64,000 bases of DNA from Paracoccaceae bacterium (GTDB lineage: Bacteria > Pseudomonadota > Alphaproteobacteria > Rhodobacterales > Rhodobacteraceae): the NCBI GenBank assembly GCA_011389685.1, contig JAABTV010000001.1:62001-126000 (forward strand), in the 5' to 3' direction. The notes beneath the pieces are model-generated. The model made no database searches. It saw only the letters and a program-made list of their open reading frames with translations, and was not told the DNA's origin. A program made the position numbers and the translations under genes. Positions 8,669 to 16,795 of this stretch are shown piece by piece (positions within the stretch are counted from its first letter, which is position 1; every line of letters begins with the position of its first letter).

Positions 8669-9268
8669 ATGCAGGCAGCACTGGCGGGATTCGCGCTGGG
8701 GTTTTCGCTGATCCTCGCGATCGGGGCGCAGAATGCGTTCGTGCTGCGGCAGGGGCTGAGGCGCGAGCATGTGCTGGCCACGGTGCTGATCTGTGCCATT
8801 TCCGACGCGGTGCTGATCGCCGCGGGCGTGGCGGGGTTCGGGGCGCTGGCGCAGGCGGTGCCGGGGCTTGAGCTTGCGATGCGGCTTTTCGGGGCGGCGT
8901 TTCTCATTTGGTATGGTGCGCGCAACCTTCGGGCGGCGTGGCGCGGGGGCGCGGCGCTCGATGCGGGCGGCGAGGCGCGGCATTCCCTGAGCGGCGTGGC
9001 GCTCACCGTGCTGGCGCTGACCTGGCTCAACCCGCATGTCTATCTCGACACGGTGGTGCTTCTGGGGTCGGTCTCGGCGCAGTATGACGAGAGGCTGGCC
9101 TTTGGCCTCGGCGCGATGACGGCCAGTTTCGTGTTCTTCTTCTCGCTGGGTTATGGCGCGCGGGTGCTGGCGCCGCTGTTCGCGCGGCCCGCGTCGTGGC
9201 GGGTGCTGGATCTGGTGGTCGGGCTGACCATGTGGGCGATTGCCGCGAAACTGCTCTTGGGCGGATGA
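8669..9268 (+). CDS. LysE/ArgO-family amino-acid exporter
   Basis: A 199-residue polytopic membrane protein of the LysE superfamily. The family signature IGAQNAFVLRQGL is at about residues 17-29, matching the placement in E. coli ArgO. That is why I prefer the ATG at 8669 to the in-frame ATG at 8651. LTWLNPHVYLDTVVLLG at about residues 122-138 is the second hallmark. It exports basic amino acids or analogues such as canavanine; the exact substrate is not visible. It converges with the next gene with only 10 bases between stops. Confidence 0.88.
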   Translation: MQAALAGFALGFSLILAIGAQNAFVLRQGLRREHVLATVLICAISDAVLIAAGVAGFGALAQAVPGLELAMRLFGAAFLIWYGARNLRAAWRGGAALDAGGEARHSLSGVALTVLALTWLNPHVYLDTVVLLGSVSAQYDERLAFGLGAMTASFVFFFSLGYGARVLAPLFARPASWRVLDLVVGLTMWAIAAKLLLGG

Positions 9269-9278
9269 GGGTCCGCGC

Positions 9279-9797
9279 TCAGGGATGCACTCCGCCGGGA
9301 CAGCGCGCGCGCATCCAGATCGCGAACCAGTCGAACCCGGGGTCGATCCCCTGAAGCCGCAGCCACGCTTCCTGAAGCCGGTAGGCATCCCATTCCATCG
9401 CCTGCACGCAGGGCCACTCGCGCGCGCCGATCTGCGCGGCGTGGACCAGTTCATGCAGCAGGACCGAGCGGTCGAACGGGTCGGTCTCGTGCCAGGGTTC
9501 GACCAGGTAGATGAGGTTGGCCTGCGCGTCATAGGCGGCGCGCAGATCGGGATCGACGATCACCCCGCGGCCCTCATACGGGATCACCGTGCCGGTCCGG
9601 CAAAAGGCGATGTCGGGCGGGGTGGCGCGCAGCGCCGTCACGTCATGGCCGCCCTCCGCCCCAATCCAGTCGATCAGTTCCGCCACGAGCGCCGGGGCAG
9701 GCGGGGCGCATTCCCCGATCGCCTGCGCCCGGGCGTTGCCGCCGGGCAGGGGCAAGATCAGGCAGCAAATGATCAGGAGGCGCAAGACGAAAGCCAT
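9279..9797 (-). CDS. Exported HExxH-motif protein (putative zinc metallopeptidase, DUF6647-like)
   Basis: A 172-residue protein with an N-terminal signal peptide (residues 1 to about 25) and a zincin-type HELVH motif at about residues 115-119 in RSVLLHELVHAAQ. Six Cys residues occur, two in the signal region. The start at 9797 is preferred to one at 9830 because it begins with the hydrophobic export signal. It resembles small Rhodobacterales proteins grouped as DUF6647. A third zinc ligand is not obvious, so protease activity is inferred from HExxH only. Confidence 0.7.
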   Translation of the reverse strand: MAFVLRLLIICCLILPLPGGNARAQAIGECAPPAPALVAELIDWIGAEGGHDVTALRATPPDIAFCRTGTVIPYEGRGVIVDPDLRAAYDAQANLIYLVEPWHETDPFDRSVLLHELVHAAQIGAREWPCVQAMEWDAYRLQEAWLRLQGIDPGFDWFAIWMRARCPGGVHP

Positions 9798-9913
9798 GCC
9801 AAAGGATGGCAAGCCATGCGATTCCGTCAACCCCGTGTTGCGTGACGCGCCGGATGGGAAAAGTTAACAGGTTATCGCTTGCGGGTCGCGCCGCTTCATG
9901 TCCAGATGCGGGC

Positions 9914-10819
9914 ATGGAGAGAATACGTGGAGCCAGCCCGGTCACCGGGGTTCTATGGATGATCCTGACAGGAGTTCTGTTTGTCGGGGTGACCGCGGTG
10001 GTCAAGCTGCTGGGCACCCGCATTCCCGCGCCCGAGGCGGCCTTTCTGCGCTATCTTCTGGGGCTTGTCTTCCTGATCCCGATGATCCGGCCGGTGCGGC
10101 GGGCGCGGCTGACAGGCCGGCAGTTGAAATTCTTCGGCTTTCGCGGGATCGCCCATACCGTCGGCGTGTCGCTCTGGTTCTTCGCGATGACCCGGATTCC
10201 GATCGCCGACGTGACCGCGATGAATTACCTCGCGCCGGTTTACGTCGCCATCGGGGCGGCGCTTTTCCTGGGCGAAACGCTGCATCTGCGGCGCATTCTG
10301 GCGGTGGCGGCGGCGCTTGTCGGCGCGCTGATCATCCTGCGCCCGGGCTTTCGCGAGGTCGGGCCCGGGCATCTGGCGATGCTGATCGCGGCGGTGTTCT
10401 TTGCCGCCTCCTATCTCGTCGCCAAGCAGATGGCGGACGAGACCGGGCCCGAGGTCACGGTGACGATGCTCTCGTTTTCGGTGACGCTGGGGCTGGCGCC
10501 GCTGGCGCTGATGAACTGGGTCTGGCCCACGGGCGAGGAGTTTCTGCTGCTCCTCGTTGTCGCCTTCCTGGCCACGACCGGCCATTACACCATGTCGCTG
10601 GCGCTGGCCGCGGCGCCGGTGACGGTGACCCAGCCGGTGGGTTTCCTGCAACTGGTCTGGGCGGTGCTTCTGGGCGCCTTCGTCTTCGGCGAGGGAATCG
10701 ACCCCTGGGTGATCGCGGGGGGCGCGGTCATCGTCGCCGCGATCTCGTTCATGACCTGGCGCGAGGCGGTGCTCAAACGCCGTCTGCGCACCCCCATCGT
10801 GCCCGAAACCAAACTCTGA
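9914..10819 (+). CDS. EamA/DMT-family transporter
   Basis: A 301-residue drug/metabolite transporter with about ten membrane segments and two EamA repeats. The start at 9914 begins directly before the first membrane helix (VTGVLWMILTGVLFVGVTAV); earlier in-frame ATGs would add a non-hydrophobic extension. The RYLLGLVFLIPM region and the ALFLGETLHLRRILAVAAAL segment ending the first repeat are typical. The second repeat ends with GAFVFGEGIDPWVIAGGAVI. The transported compound is unknown. It converges with the choline ABC operon. Confidence 0.87.
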   Translation: MERIRGASPVTGVLWMILTGVLFVGVTAVVKLLGTRIPAPEAAFLRYLLGLVFLIPMIRPVRRARLTGRQLKFFGFRGIAHTVGVSLWFFAMTRIPIADVTAMNYLAPVYVAIGAALFLGETLHLRRILAVAAALVGALIILRPGFREVGPGHLAMLIAAVFFAASYLVAKQMADETGPEVTVTMLSFSVTLGLAPLALMNWVWPTGEEFLLLLVVAFLATTGHYTMSLALAAAPVTVTQPVGFLQLVWAVLLGAFVFGEGIDPWVIAGGAVIVAAISFMTWREAVLKRRLRTPIVPETKL

Positions 10820-10850
10820 CCAAGCCTTGAATTCGCGGTCCACGCCGCCC

Positions 10851-10893
10851 CTTCATCTTGCCCCAAATACTCCCGCCGGAGGCGTCCCCGGGC
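10851..10893 (+). repeat. Dispersed CTTCATCTTG-type intergenic repeat, copy 1
   Basis: The core reads CTTCATCTTG, then CCCCAAATACTCCC and a GC palindrome (CGCCGGAGGCG). It lies between the convergent EamA and choV genes. The same core recurs at 16686-16716 and, inverted, at 33821-33848. It is a Rhodobacterales-style intergenic element of unknown function. Confidence 0.7.
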
Positions 10894-10897
10894 CGCG

Positions 10898-11944
10898 TCA
10901 CCCCCGCGGGTCGAGAAGCTTGGCCAGCACCCGGTCCTTGGTCACCTGACCGACGATCCGCCCGTCCTCCTCGACACCCACCGGCGCGCCGCTCTGGCCG
11001 ACCTTCTCCATAACCGCGCGGATATCGGAGTCCGGCGTCACGGTGATCCGGGGCGTTCCTTGCGCCGGTTCCATCACGTCGCGCGCGCACAGCACGCCGA
11101 GCGGATTCATATGGGCCACGAAATCGGCCACGTAGTCATTGGCCGGGTTCGAGAAGATCTCTTGCGGGGTGCCGCATTGCACGATCCGCCCGCCCTCCAT
11201 GATGGCGATGCGGTTGCCGATCTTGAATGCCTCGTCGAGGTCATGGGAAACGAAGATGATGGTGCGGTGCAACTTCTCCTGCAACTCCAGCAACTCGTCC
11301 TGAAGCCGGGTGCGGATCAGCGGGTCGAGCGCCGAAAACGGCTCGTCCATCAGCAGTATCGGCGCATTGGTGGCAAAGGCCCGGGCCAGCCCGACGCGCT
11401 GTTGCATGCCGCCCGACAATTCGCCCACCTTGCGCTCGGCCCAGTCGGAAAGGCCGACGATATCAAGCTGTTCATCGACCCGCGCGGCCCGCTCGGACGT
11501 GCCGATGCCGCCCAGTTCAAGGCCCAGCCCCACATTCTCGCGCACCGTGCGCCAGGGCAGCAGGCCGAACGCCTGGAACACCATCGAGATATGCGAAAGC
11601 CGCATCTTGCGCAGGGTCTGCGCGCCGGCATGGGTGATGTCCACCAACGCGCCATCCTTGCGCACATGCACCGCGCCGCGCGCCACCGGGTTGAGCCCGT
11701 TGACCGCCCGCAAAAGCGTCGATTTGCCCGATCCCGACAGGCCCATGAGAACGAGGATCTCGCCCTCCTGAACCTCGAGCGCGCAATCATGCACGCCCAG
11801 CACCTGGCCCGTGGCGGCCTGGATCTCGCTGCGTTCCTGCCCCTCGTCCATCAGCGGCAGGGCACGTTCGGGGTGATCGCCGAAGACGATCGAAACCTTG
11901 TCGAAGATCACGGTGGGGGCGGTCTCTGTCTCGGGTGCGGTCAT
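10898..11944 (-). CDS. choV: Choline/betaine ABC transporter, ATP-binding subunit
   Basis: A 348-residue ProV/ChoV-type ATPase of a quaternary-amine importer. Walker A GLSGSGKST is at residues 68-76, the signature LSGGMQQRVGLARA follows, Walker B is ILLMDEPFSALDP, and the switch His is in IIFVSHDLDEA. The C-terminal third carries a CBS-like module (RDVMEPAQGTPRI ... GRIVGQVTKDRVLAKLL), as in osmoregulated OpuA/ProV. It overlaps choW by four bases. Context with choX and the bet genes points to choline as the substrate. Confidence 0.92.
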   Translation of the reverse strand: MTAPETETAPTVIFDKVSIVFGDHPERALPLMDEGQERSEIQAATGQVLGVHDCALEVQEGEILVLMGLSGSGKSTLLRAVNGLNPVARGAVHVRKDGALVDITHAGAQTLRKMRLSHISMVFQAFGLLPWRTVRENVGLGLELGGIGTSERAARVDEQLDIVGLSDWAERKVGELSGGMQQRVGLARAFATNAPILLMDEPFSALDPLIRTRLQDELLELQEKLHRTIIFVSHDLDEAFKIGNRIAIMEGGRIVQCGTPQEIFSNPANDYVADFVAHMNPLGVLCARDVMEPAQGTPRITVTPDSDIRAVMEKVGQSGAPVGVEEDGRIVGQVTKDRVLAKLLDPRG

Positions 11945-12774
11945 TTGCGTTCGATCCTCAGCATCCGGTCGAGCATGATCGCCACCACCACGATGACGAT
12001 CCCCGATTCAAAGCCCAGCGCGGTGTTCACGGTGTTGAGCGCGCGCACCACCGGCACGCCCAGCCCGCTGGCCCCGACCAGCGCCGCGATCACCACCATG
12101 CTGAGCGACAACATGATCGTCTGGTTGAGCCCGGTCATGATTTGCGGCAGCGCGAAGGGCAGTTCGACCTTCCACAGAAGCTGGCGCTTGGTGGCGCCGA
12201 ACGCCTGCGCCGCCTCGATCAGCGGCTGCGGAGTCGAGGTGATGCCCAGATGGGTGAGGCGAATCGGCGCGGGCAGCACGAAGATCACCGTGGCGATCAG
12301 CCCCGGCACCATGCCGATGCCGAAGAACACGATCGCCGGGATCAGGTAGACGAAGGTCGGCAGGGTCTGCATCAGGTCGAGCACCGGGCGCATCCAGGCA
12401 TAAAGCCGCGGGCGATGCGCGGCGGCGATGCCGATGGGCACGCCCACCGACATGCACACGACACAAGCCGACAGAACCAGTGTCAAACTCTCGGTGGTCT
12501 CTTCCCAATAGCCCTGATTGAGGATGAAAAGAAAGCCGAGCCCGACCAGGAGCGGCATCTTCCAGCCCCGCTGCAACAGCCATGTCAGCGCCACGAACCC
12601 GGCCACCACGACCCATTCGGGCGGGGTTTGAAACACCCAGAGGATACCGTCGATCAGCATTTCCATGATCCGCGACAGCCCGTCGAAGAACGGCTCGCCC
12701 ACGTCCTGGAACCAGTCGAAGACCTGCTTGGCGGTCTTGCCCACGGGGATTTTCGTATCGGTCAGCCAGTTCAC
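11941..12774 (-). CDS. choW: Choline/betaine ABC transporter, permease subunit
   Basis: A 277-residue ProW-family permease with about six to seven membrane helices. The LPTFVYLIPAIVFFGIGMVP segment and the ATPase-coupling EAA loop (EAAQAFGATKRQLLWKVELP) are characteristic. Its ATG overlaps the stop of an unrelated upstream gene by four bases and its own stop overlaps choV by four, so all three are translationally coupled. It forms the membrane channel of the choline importer with ChoV and ChoX. Confidence 0.93.
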   Translation of the reverse strand: MNWLTDTKIPVGKTAKQVFDWFQDVGEPFFDGLSRIMEMLIDGILWVFQTPPEWVVVAGFVALTWLLQRGWKMPLLVGLGFLFILNQGYWEETTESLTLVLSACVVCMSVGVPIGIAAAHRPRLYAWMRPVLDLMQTLPTFVYLIPAIVFFGIGMVPGLIATVIFVLPAPIRLTHLGITSTPQPLIEAAQAFGATKRQLLWKVELPFALPQIMTGLNQTIMLSLSMVVIAALVGASGLGVPVVRALNTVNTALGFESGIVIVVVAIMLDRMLRIERK

Positions 12775-13433
12775 GGTCCCATATCCTCCAGATAGCGGCT
12801 GTCGCCTCTGGCCCAGGCCAGACGCAAGCGCAGCCCGTCGGGCAATTCCATGTCGACGCGATCATTCTTCACCGGCCGACCGGTGAGCCATTCCGAAAAC
12901 GCGGCAAAATCGTCGAACCACATGCCGTCAGGGCTGAACGACTGGACGACCATCGCCGCCATCGGTCGATGAAACCGCCGCGCCTCCACAATGGCCGCAG
13001 CCGTCCGGTGAAACAGTTGATAGCGCAGATGCTCAGGTGGCATCTTTTGCTCGAACCATGCGCAGATCGTTCCGAGCCGCTCCAGCTTGTTGGCGGAAGG
13101 CGCGGGGCCAAGCCACTCCCCGACGGTGCGGCCGAAAGGTTCATTCACCTTCGCCTCGACCGCAACGGCCTGATCCATGCCATCCGCACGGGTCAGGGCG
13201 AAGACATCGCATTGCGACGGATAGCCGATGCCGGGCATCGCCACCTTGTGTTCGACAAGCGCGATCTGCAACGCGACCTTGTCACCCAGCGCCTCCGCCA
13301 CCTCGGGTGGAAACCCGGCCTCCCAGCTTTGCGCGGCCGCCATGGCCGAGTAACCGGCCCGCCATTGCTTGATGGGGTCGGCCAGAAGGTCCCGCCAATC
13401 GGCGGAACCCTTGGTCCGGCGATGAACGCTCAA
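12771..13433 (-). CDS. Unknown protein with PD-(D/E)xK-like motif, inserted in the choline operon
   Basis: A 220-residue soluble protein I do not recognise by name. It contains CDVFAL at residues 75-80 and then VAVEAKVNEPFG at 90-101. Asp76 with Glu93-x-Lys95 on successive strands is the usual signature of the PD-(D/E)xK nuclease fold. It has no signal peptide or membrane helix. It sits exactly between choX (6 bases upstream) and choW (4-base overlap), so it must be co-transcribed with the importer, although nothing in it suggests transport. The nuclease fold is inferred from the motif; a degenerate or non-nuclease role is equally possible. Confidence 0.75.
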   Translation of the reverse strand: MSVHRRTKGSADWRDLLADPIKQWRAGYSAMAAAQSWEAGFPPEVAEALGDKVALQIALVEHKVAMPGIGYPSQCDVFALTRADGMDQAVAVEAKVNEPFGRTVGEWLGPAPSANKLERLGTICAWFEQKMPPEHLRYQLFHRTAAAIVEARRFHRPMAAMVVQSFSPDGMWFDDFAAFSEWLTGRPVKNDRVDMELPDGLRLRLAWARGDSRYLEDMGP

Positions 13434-13439
13434 AGCCGC

Positions 13440-14366
13440 TTACATCCCCAGCGCGGCGTCCACCGCTTCCACGGCGTCGCCGCCATCCTTTGTGGTCACC
13501 CCGTCAAGCCAGGCCTGATAGGTCTCCGGGTTGGCCTTGAGCCATTCGCGCGCCGCGTCGTCGGGCGATTCACCATCGTTGAGGATCGCGGCCATGATCT
13601 CGTTCTCCATGGCCAGCGTGAAGCTCAGGTTTTCCAGAAGCGCCCCCACATTGGGGCATTCCTCGACATAGCCGGCGCGGGTGTTGGTGTGCACCGTCGC
13701 GCCGCCCAGGTTCGGCCCGAACCAGTCGTCGCCGCCGGTGAGGTATCCCATCTCGTAATTGGCGTTCATCGGATGCGGCTCCCAGCCCAGGAACACGATC
13801 GGCTCACCGCGTCGCGTGGCCCGGTCGACCTGGGCCAGCATGCCCTGTTCGCTGCTTTCGGTGACGCTGAACCCTCCGAGGTCAAAGGCGTCGGCCTCGA
13901 TCATGTCCATGATCAGCCGGTTGCCGTCATTGCCCGGCTCGATGCCGTAGATCTGTTCGCCCAGCGCATCGCGATGCTCCGCGATATCGGCGAAATCACC
14001 GATGCCCAGCTCCATCGCCGGCTTGTTCACCGCCAGCGTGTATTTCGCGCCTTCAAGGTTCATGCGCACCGTGTCGACCGTGCCCGCCTCGCGGTAAGGG
14101 GCGATATCGGCCTCCATCGTCGGCATCCAGTTGCCAAGGAACACGTCCACATCGCCGCTGGCCAGCGCGGTATAGGTCACCGGCACCGACAGAAGCTTGA
14201 TCTCGGTTTCATAGCCCAGCGCCTCGAGCACCTCGCTGGTGGCCGCGGTGGTGGCGGTGATGTCGGTCCAGCCCACATCCGACAAGGTGACCGTGTCGCA
14301 TTGCGCGGCGGCCATGGTGCCCGTGGCCATCAGGGCAAGGGCGGAAATCGTGGTCTTGAGCGTCAT
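13440..14366 (-). CDS. choX: Choline ABC transporter, periplasmic binding protein
   Basis: A 308-residue binding protein with signal peptide MTLKTTISALALMATGTMAAA. The start at 14366 has a GGGAGACAG site upstream. Trp residues in DVGWTDI, LGNWMPTME and LGWEPHPMN match the aromatic-box layout known from Sinorhizobium ChoX and related quaternary-amine binding proteins. It delivers choline to ChoW/ChoV. It is divergent from betI across 79 bases that contain a BetI-like operator, so repression relieved by choline is likely. Confidence 0.93.
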   Translation of the reverse strand: MTLKTTISALALMATGTMAAAQCDTVTLSDVGWTDITATTAATSEVLEALGYETEIKLLSVPVTYTALASGDVDVFLGNWMPTMEADIAPYREAGTVDTVRMNLEGAKYTLAVNKPAMELGIGDFADIAEHRDALGEQIYGIEPGNDGNRLIMDMIEADAFDLGGFSVTESSEQGMLAQVDRATRRGEPIVFLGWEPHPMNANYEMGYLTGGDDWFGPNLGGATVHTNTRAGYVEECPNVGALLENLSFTLAMENEIMAAILNDGESPDDAAREWLKANPETYQAWLDGVTTKDGGDAVEAVDAALGM

Positions 14367-14389
14367 TTTCTGTCTCCCTGTTTTCTTTG

Positions 14390-14403
14390 ATTGACGAGTC
14401 AAT
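14390..14403. promoter_or_regulatory. Probable BetI operator
   Basis: ATTGACGAGTCAAT has two perfect 6-base arms around a GA spacer and lies midway between the divergent choX and betI starts. It resembles the TTGA-N-TCAA core of the E. coli BetI site. One site could control both transcription units. Confidence 0.65.
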
Positions 14404-14445
14404 AAAAACCATCCTAGCTTTCCGGGCAAGCGAAATGAGGATAAC

Positions 14446-15030
14446 ATGCCCAAGCTTGGAATGGAGCCTATCCGACGCGAGGCTCTGGTGAAAGCCACGA
14501 TTGCCGAGATCGGCGAACACGGCACGCTCGACGTGACCGTGAGCCAGATCGCGCGCCGCGCGGGCATGTCCTCGGCGCTGGCGCATCACTATTTCGGCGG
14601 CAAGGAACAGATTTTCGTGGCCGCGATGCGCTATACGATGGGGGTCTATGCCGCCGAGGTGCGCGGTGCGCTGGTGATGGCGACCGGCCCCGCCGAGCGG
14701 GTCGAGGCGATCGTGCGCGCCTCGTTCAGCCCGCGCAATTTCCGCACCGACACGGTGGCGGCCTGGATGAATTTCTACGTGCTGGCCCAGACATCGCAAA
14801 AGGCGCGGCGGTTGCTTGACATCTATCACCGGCGCATCCGGTCAAACCTGTGCCACGCGCTGCGCGATCCGCTGGACGATCACGCCTGCGAGGCCGCCGA
14901 ACGGGTGGCCGCGCTGATCGACGGTGTGTATCTGCGCCAGTCGCTCGGCCATGGCACACCCGATGGCGCGGGGGCGGTCGAACAGGTCATGGGCTATGTC
15001 CGGCTCGAACTGGAAAGGGGGGTCCCATGA
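14446..15030 (+). CDS. betI: TetR-family repressor BetI
   Basis: A 194-residue TetR-type repressor. The N-terminal helix-turn-helix is at about residues 26-48 (SQIARRAGMSSALAHHYFGG), with GGKEQIFVAAMRY following as in BetI. BetI represses choline-oxidation genes and is released by choline. It is the first gene of the betI-betC-betA group and its stop overlaps the betC ATG by four bases. A palindrome at 14390-14403 is its likely operator. Confidence 0.93.
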   Translation: MPKLGMEPIRREALVKATIAEIGEHGTLDVTVSQIARRAGMSSALAHHYFGGKEQIFVAAMRYTMGVYAAEVRGALVMATGPAERVEAIVRASFSPRNFRTDTVAAWMNFYVLAQTSQKARRLLDIYHRRIRSNLCHALRDPLDDHACEAAERVAALIDGVYLRQSLGHGTPDGAGAVEQVMGYVRLELERGVP

Positions 15031-16538
15031 GCAAACCCAACATTCTCATCTTCATGGTCGACCAGTTGAACGGCACGCTGTTCCCCGACGGCCCCGAGGC
15101 TTGGCTGCACACGCCCAACCTCGCCCGGCTGGCCGAACGCTCGACCCGGTTCACCAACGCCTATACCGCAAGCCCGCTTTGCGCGCCGGGGCGGGCGGCC
15201 TTCATGTCCGGGCAACTGCCCTCGCAGAACGGGGTTTATGACAACGCCGCCGAATTTGCCTCGTCGATCCCCACCTATGCCCATCACCTGCGCCGCGCCG
15301 GCTATCAGACCTGCCTGTCGGGCAAGATGCATTTCGTCGGCCCGGATCAGCTTCACGGATTCGAAGAACGCCTGACCACCGACATCTACCCGCCCGATTT
15401 CGGCTGGACACCGGATTATCGCAAACCGGGCGAGCGGATCGACTGGTGGTATCACAACCTCGGATCGGTCACCGGCGCGGGCGTGGCCGAGATCTCGAAC
15501 CAGATGGAATATGACGACGAGGTGGCGTTTCACGGCGTGCAGAAGGTCTATGACCTGGCACGCGGCCATGATGCGCGGCCCTGGTGCCTCACGGTCAGCT
15601 TCACCCACCCGCACGACCCCTACGTGGCGCGGCGCAGATACTGGGACCTCTACGCCGATTGCGCGCATCTCGCGCCGCGTATCGGTCCCATTCCTTACGA
15701 GGAACAGGACCCCCATTCGCAACGCATCTTCGACGCCAATGACTGGCGCAGCTTCGAGATCACCGACGAGAATGTCGCCCGTTCGCGGCGTGCCTACTTC
15801 GCCAATATCTCCTATCTCGACGACAAGATCGGCGAGGTGATGGCGGCGGTTGAGGCGACGCGCCAGGAGGCGATCATCCTTTTCGTCTCCGATCACGGCG
15901 ACATGCTGGGCGAGCGCGGGCAGTGGTTCAAGATGTCCTTCTACGAGGGTTCGGCGCGGGTGCCGCTGATGATCTCGGCGCCCGACGCGATGAACCCGGG
16001 CCGCGTGGGCGAGCCGGTCTCGACCATCGACATCTGTCCGACGCTGTGCGACCTCGCCGGAGTCAGCATGGACGAGGTCATGCCCTGGACCACCGGCGAA
16101 AGCCTGGTCGGGCTGGGGCAGGGGCGCATCCGCAAGAGCCCCGTGGCGATGGAATACGCCGCCGAGGCGTCATATTCGCCGATGATCGCCCTGCGCGCGG
16201 GGCGCTGGAAATACACCAACTGCGCGCTCGATCCCGAACAATTGTTCGACATGGAAAACGACCCCGACGAGCTGACCAACCTCGCCGAGAACCCGGACCA
16301 TGCCAAGGTGCTGGAACCCTTCCGCGTCGAGGCCGCCGCGCGCTGGGATCTCGAACAGTTCGACGCCGAGGTGCGCCAGTCCCAGGCCCGCCGCTGGGTG
16401 GTCTACGAAGCGCTGCGCCAGGGCGGCTATTACCCCTGGGACTACCAGCCGCTGCAAAAGGCATCCGAGCGCTACATGCGCAACCACATGGACCTCAACA
16501 CGCTGGAAGAACGCCAGCGTTTCCCGCGCGGGGAATAG
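15027..16538 (+). CDS. betC: Choline-sulfatase
   Basis: A 503-residue type I sulfatase that splits choline-O-sulfate into choline and sulfate. The formylglycine signature CxPxR is present as [18 protein letters not shown] around residues 51-68; the Cys must be converted to formylglycine by a maturase not seen in this window. [17 protein letters not shown] at the N-terminus holds the first metal-binding Asp, and [13 protein letters not shown] holds the second metal pair. The ATGA overlap with betI fixes the start. It feeds choline from sulfated osmolytes to BetA. Confidence 0.94.
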   Translation: MSKPNILIFMVDQLNGTLFPDGPEAWLHTPNLARLAERSTRFTNAYTASPLCAPGRAAFMSGQLPSQNGVYDNAAEFASSIPTYAHHLRRAGYQTCLSGKMHFVGPDQLHGFEERLTTDIYPPDFGWTPDYRKPGERIDWWYHNLGSVTGAGVAEISNQMEYDDEVAFHGVQKVYDLARGHDARPWCLTVSFTHPHDPYVARRRYWDLYADCAHLAPRIGPIPYEEQDPHSQRIFDANDWRSFEITDENVARSRRAYFANISYLDDKIGEVMAAVEATRQEAIILFVSDHGDMLGERGQWFKMSFYEGSARVPLMISAPDAMNPGRVGEPVSTIDICPTLCDLAGVSMDEVMPWTTGESLVGLGQGRIRKSPVAMEYAAEASYSPMIALRAGRWKYTNCALDPEQLFDMENDPDELTNLAENPDHAKVLEPFRVEAAARWDLEQFDAEVRQSQARRWVVYEALRQGGYYPWDYQPLQKASERYMRNHMDLNTLEERQRFPRGE

Positions 16539-16549
16539 CGCGCCATGCG

Positions 16550-16585
16550 CCCCATGCTCTCCCCCATGCTCTCCCCCACGCTCTC
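16550..16585 (+). repeat. 12-bp tandem repeat, three units
   Basis: CCCCATGCTCTC is repeated at 16550-16561 and 16562-16573, with one change (CCCCACGCTCTC) at 16574-16585. It begins 12 bases after the betC stop, in the betC-betA gap. No function can be assigned. Confidence 0.8.
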
Positions 16586-16685
16586 CCGGAGTCTCTGCCC
16601 CCCAAGCCGCAGAATGCCCAAGGCATCTTGTCGACATACCGCCGGGACAGTCCCGGCAAAAGGAAAAGCGGAAATGGCCCCGGTT

Positions 16686-16716
16686 CTTCATCTTGCTGGA
16701 AATACTCTGGGGGTGA
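16686..16716 (+). repeat. Dispersed CTTCATCTTG-type intergenic repeat, copy 2
   Basis: CTTCATCTTGCTGGAAATAC is followed by TCTGGGGGTGAG. It is the same core as 10851-10893 and, inverted, 33821-33848. The preceding segment near 16596-16630 also shares the GCCCCCCAA plus GCAGA-TGCCC pattern with the copy before the MAPEG gene. Confidence 0.65.
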
Positions 16717-16795
16717 GGGCGGGCGCCAGCCCGTCCGAGGGGGCAAAGCCCCCTGCCTTTCGCCGCGCAGGGAACATGACCGGAGCGGGCGCATG

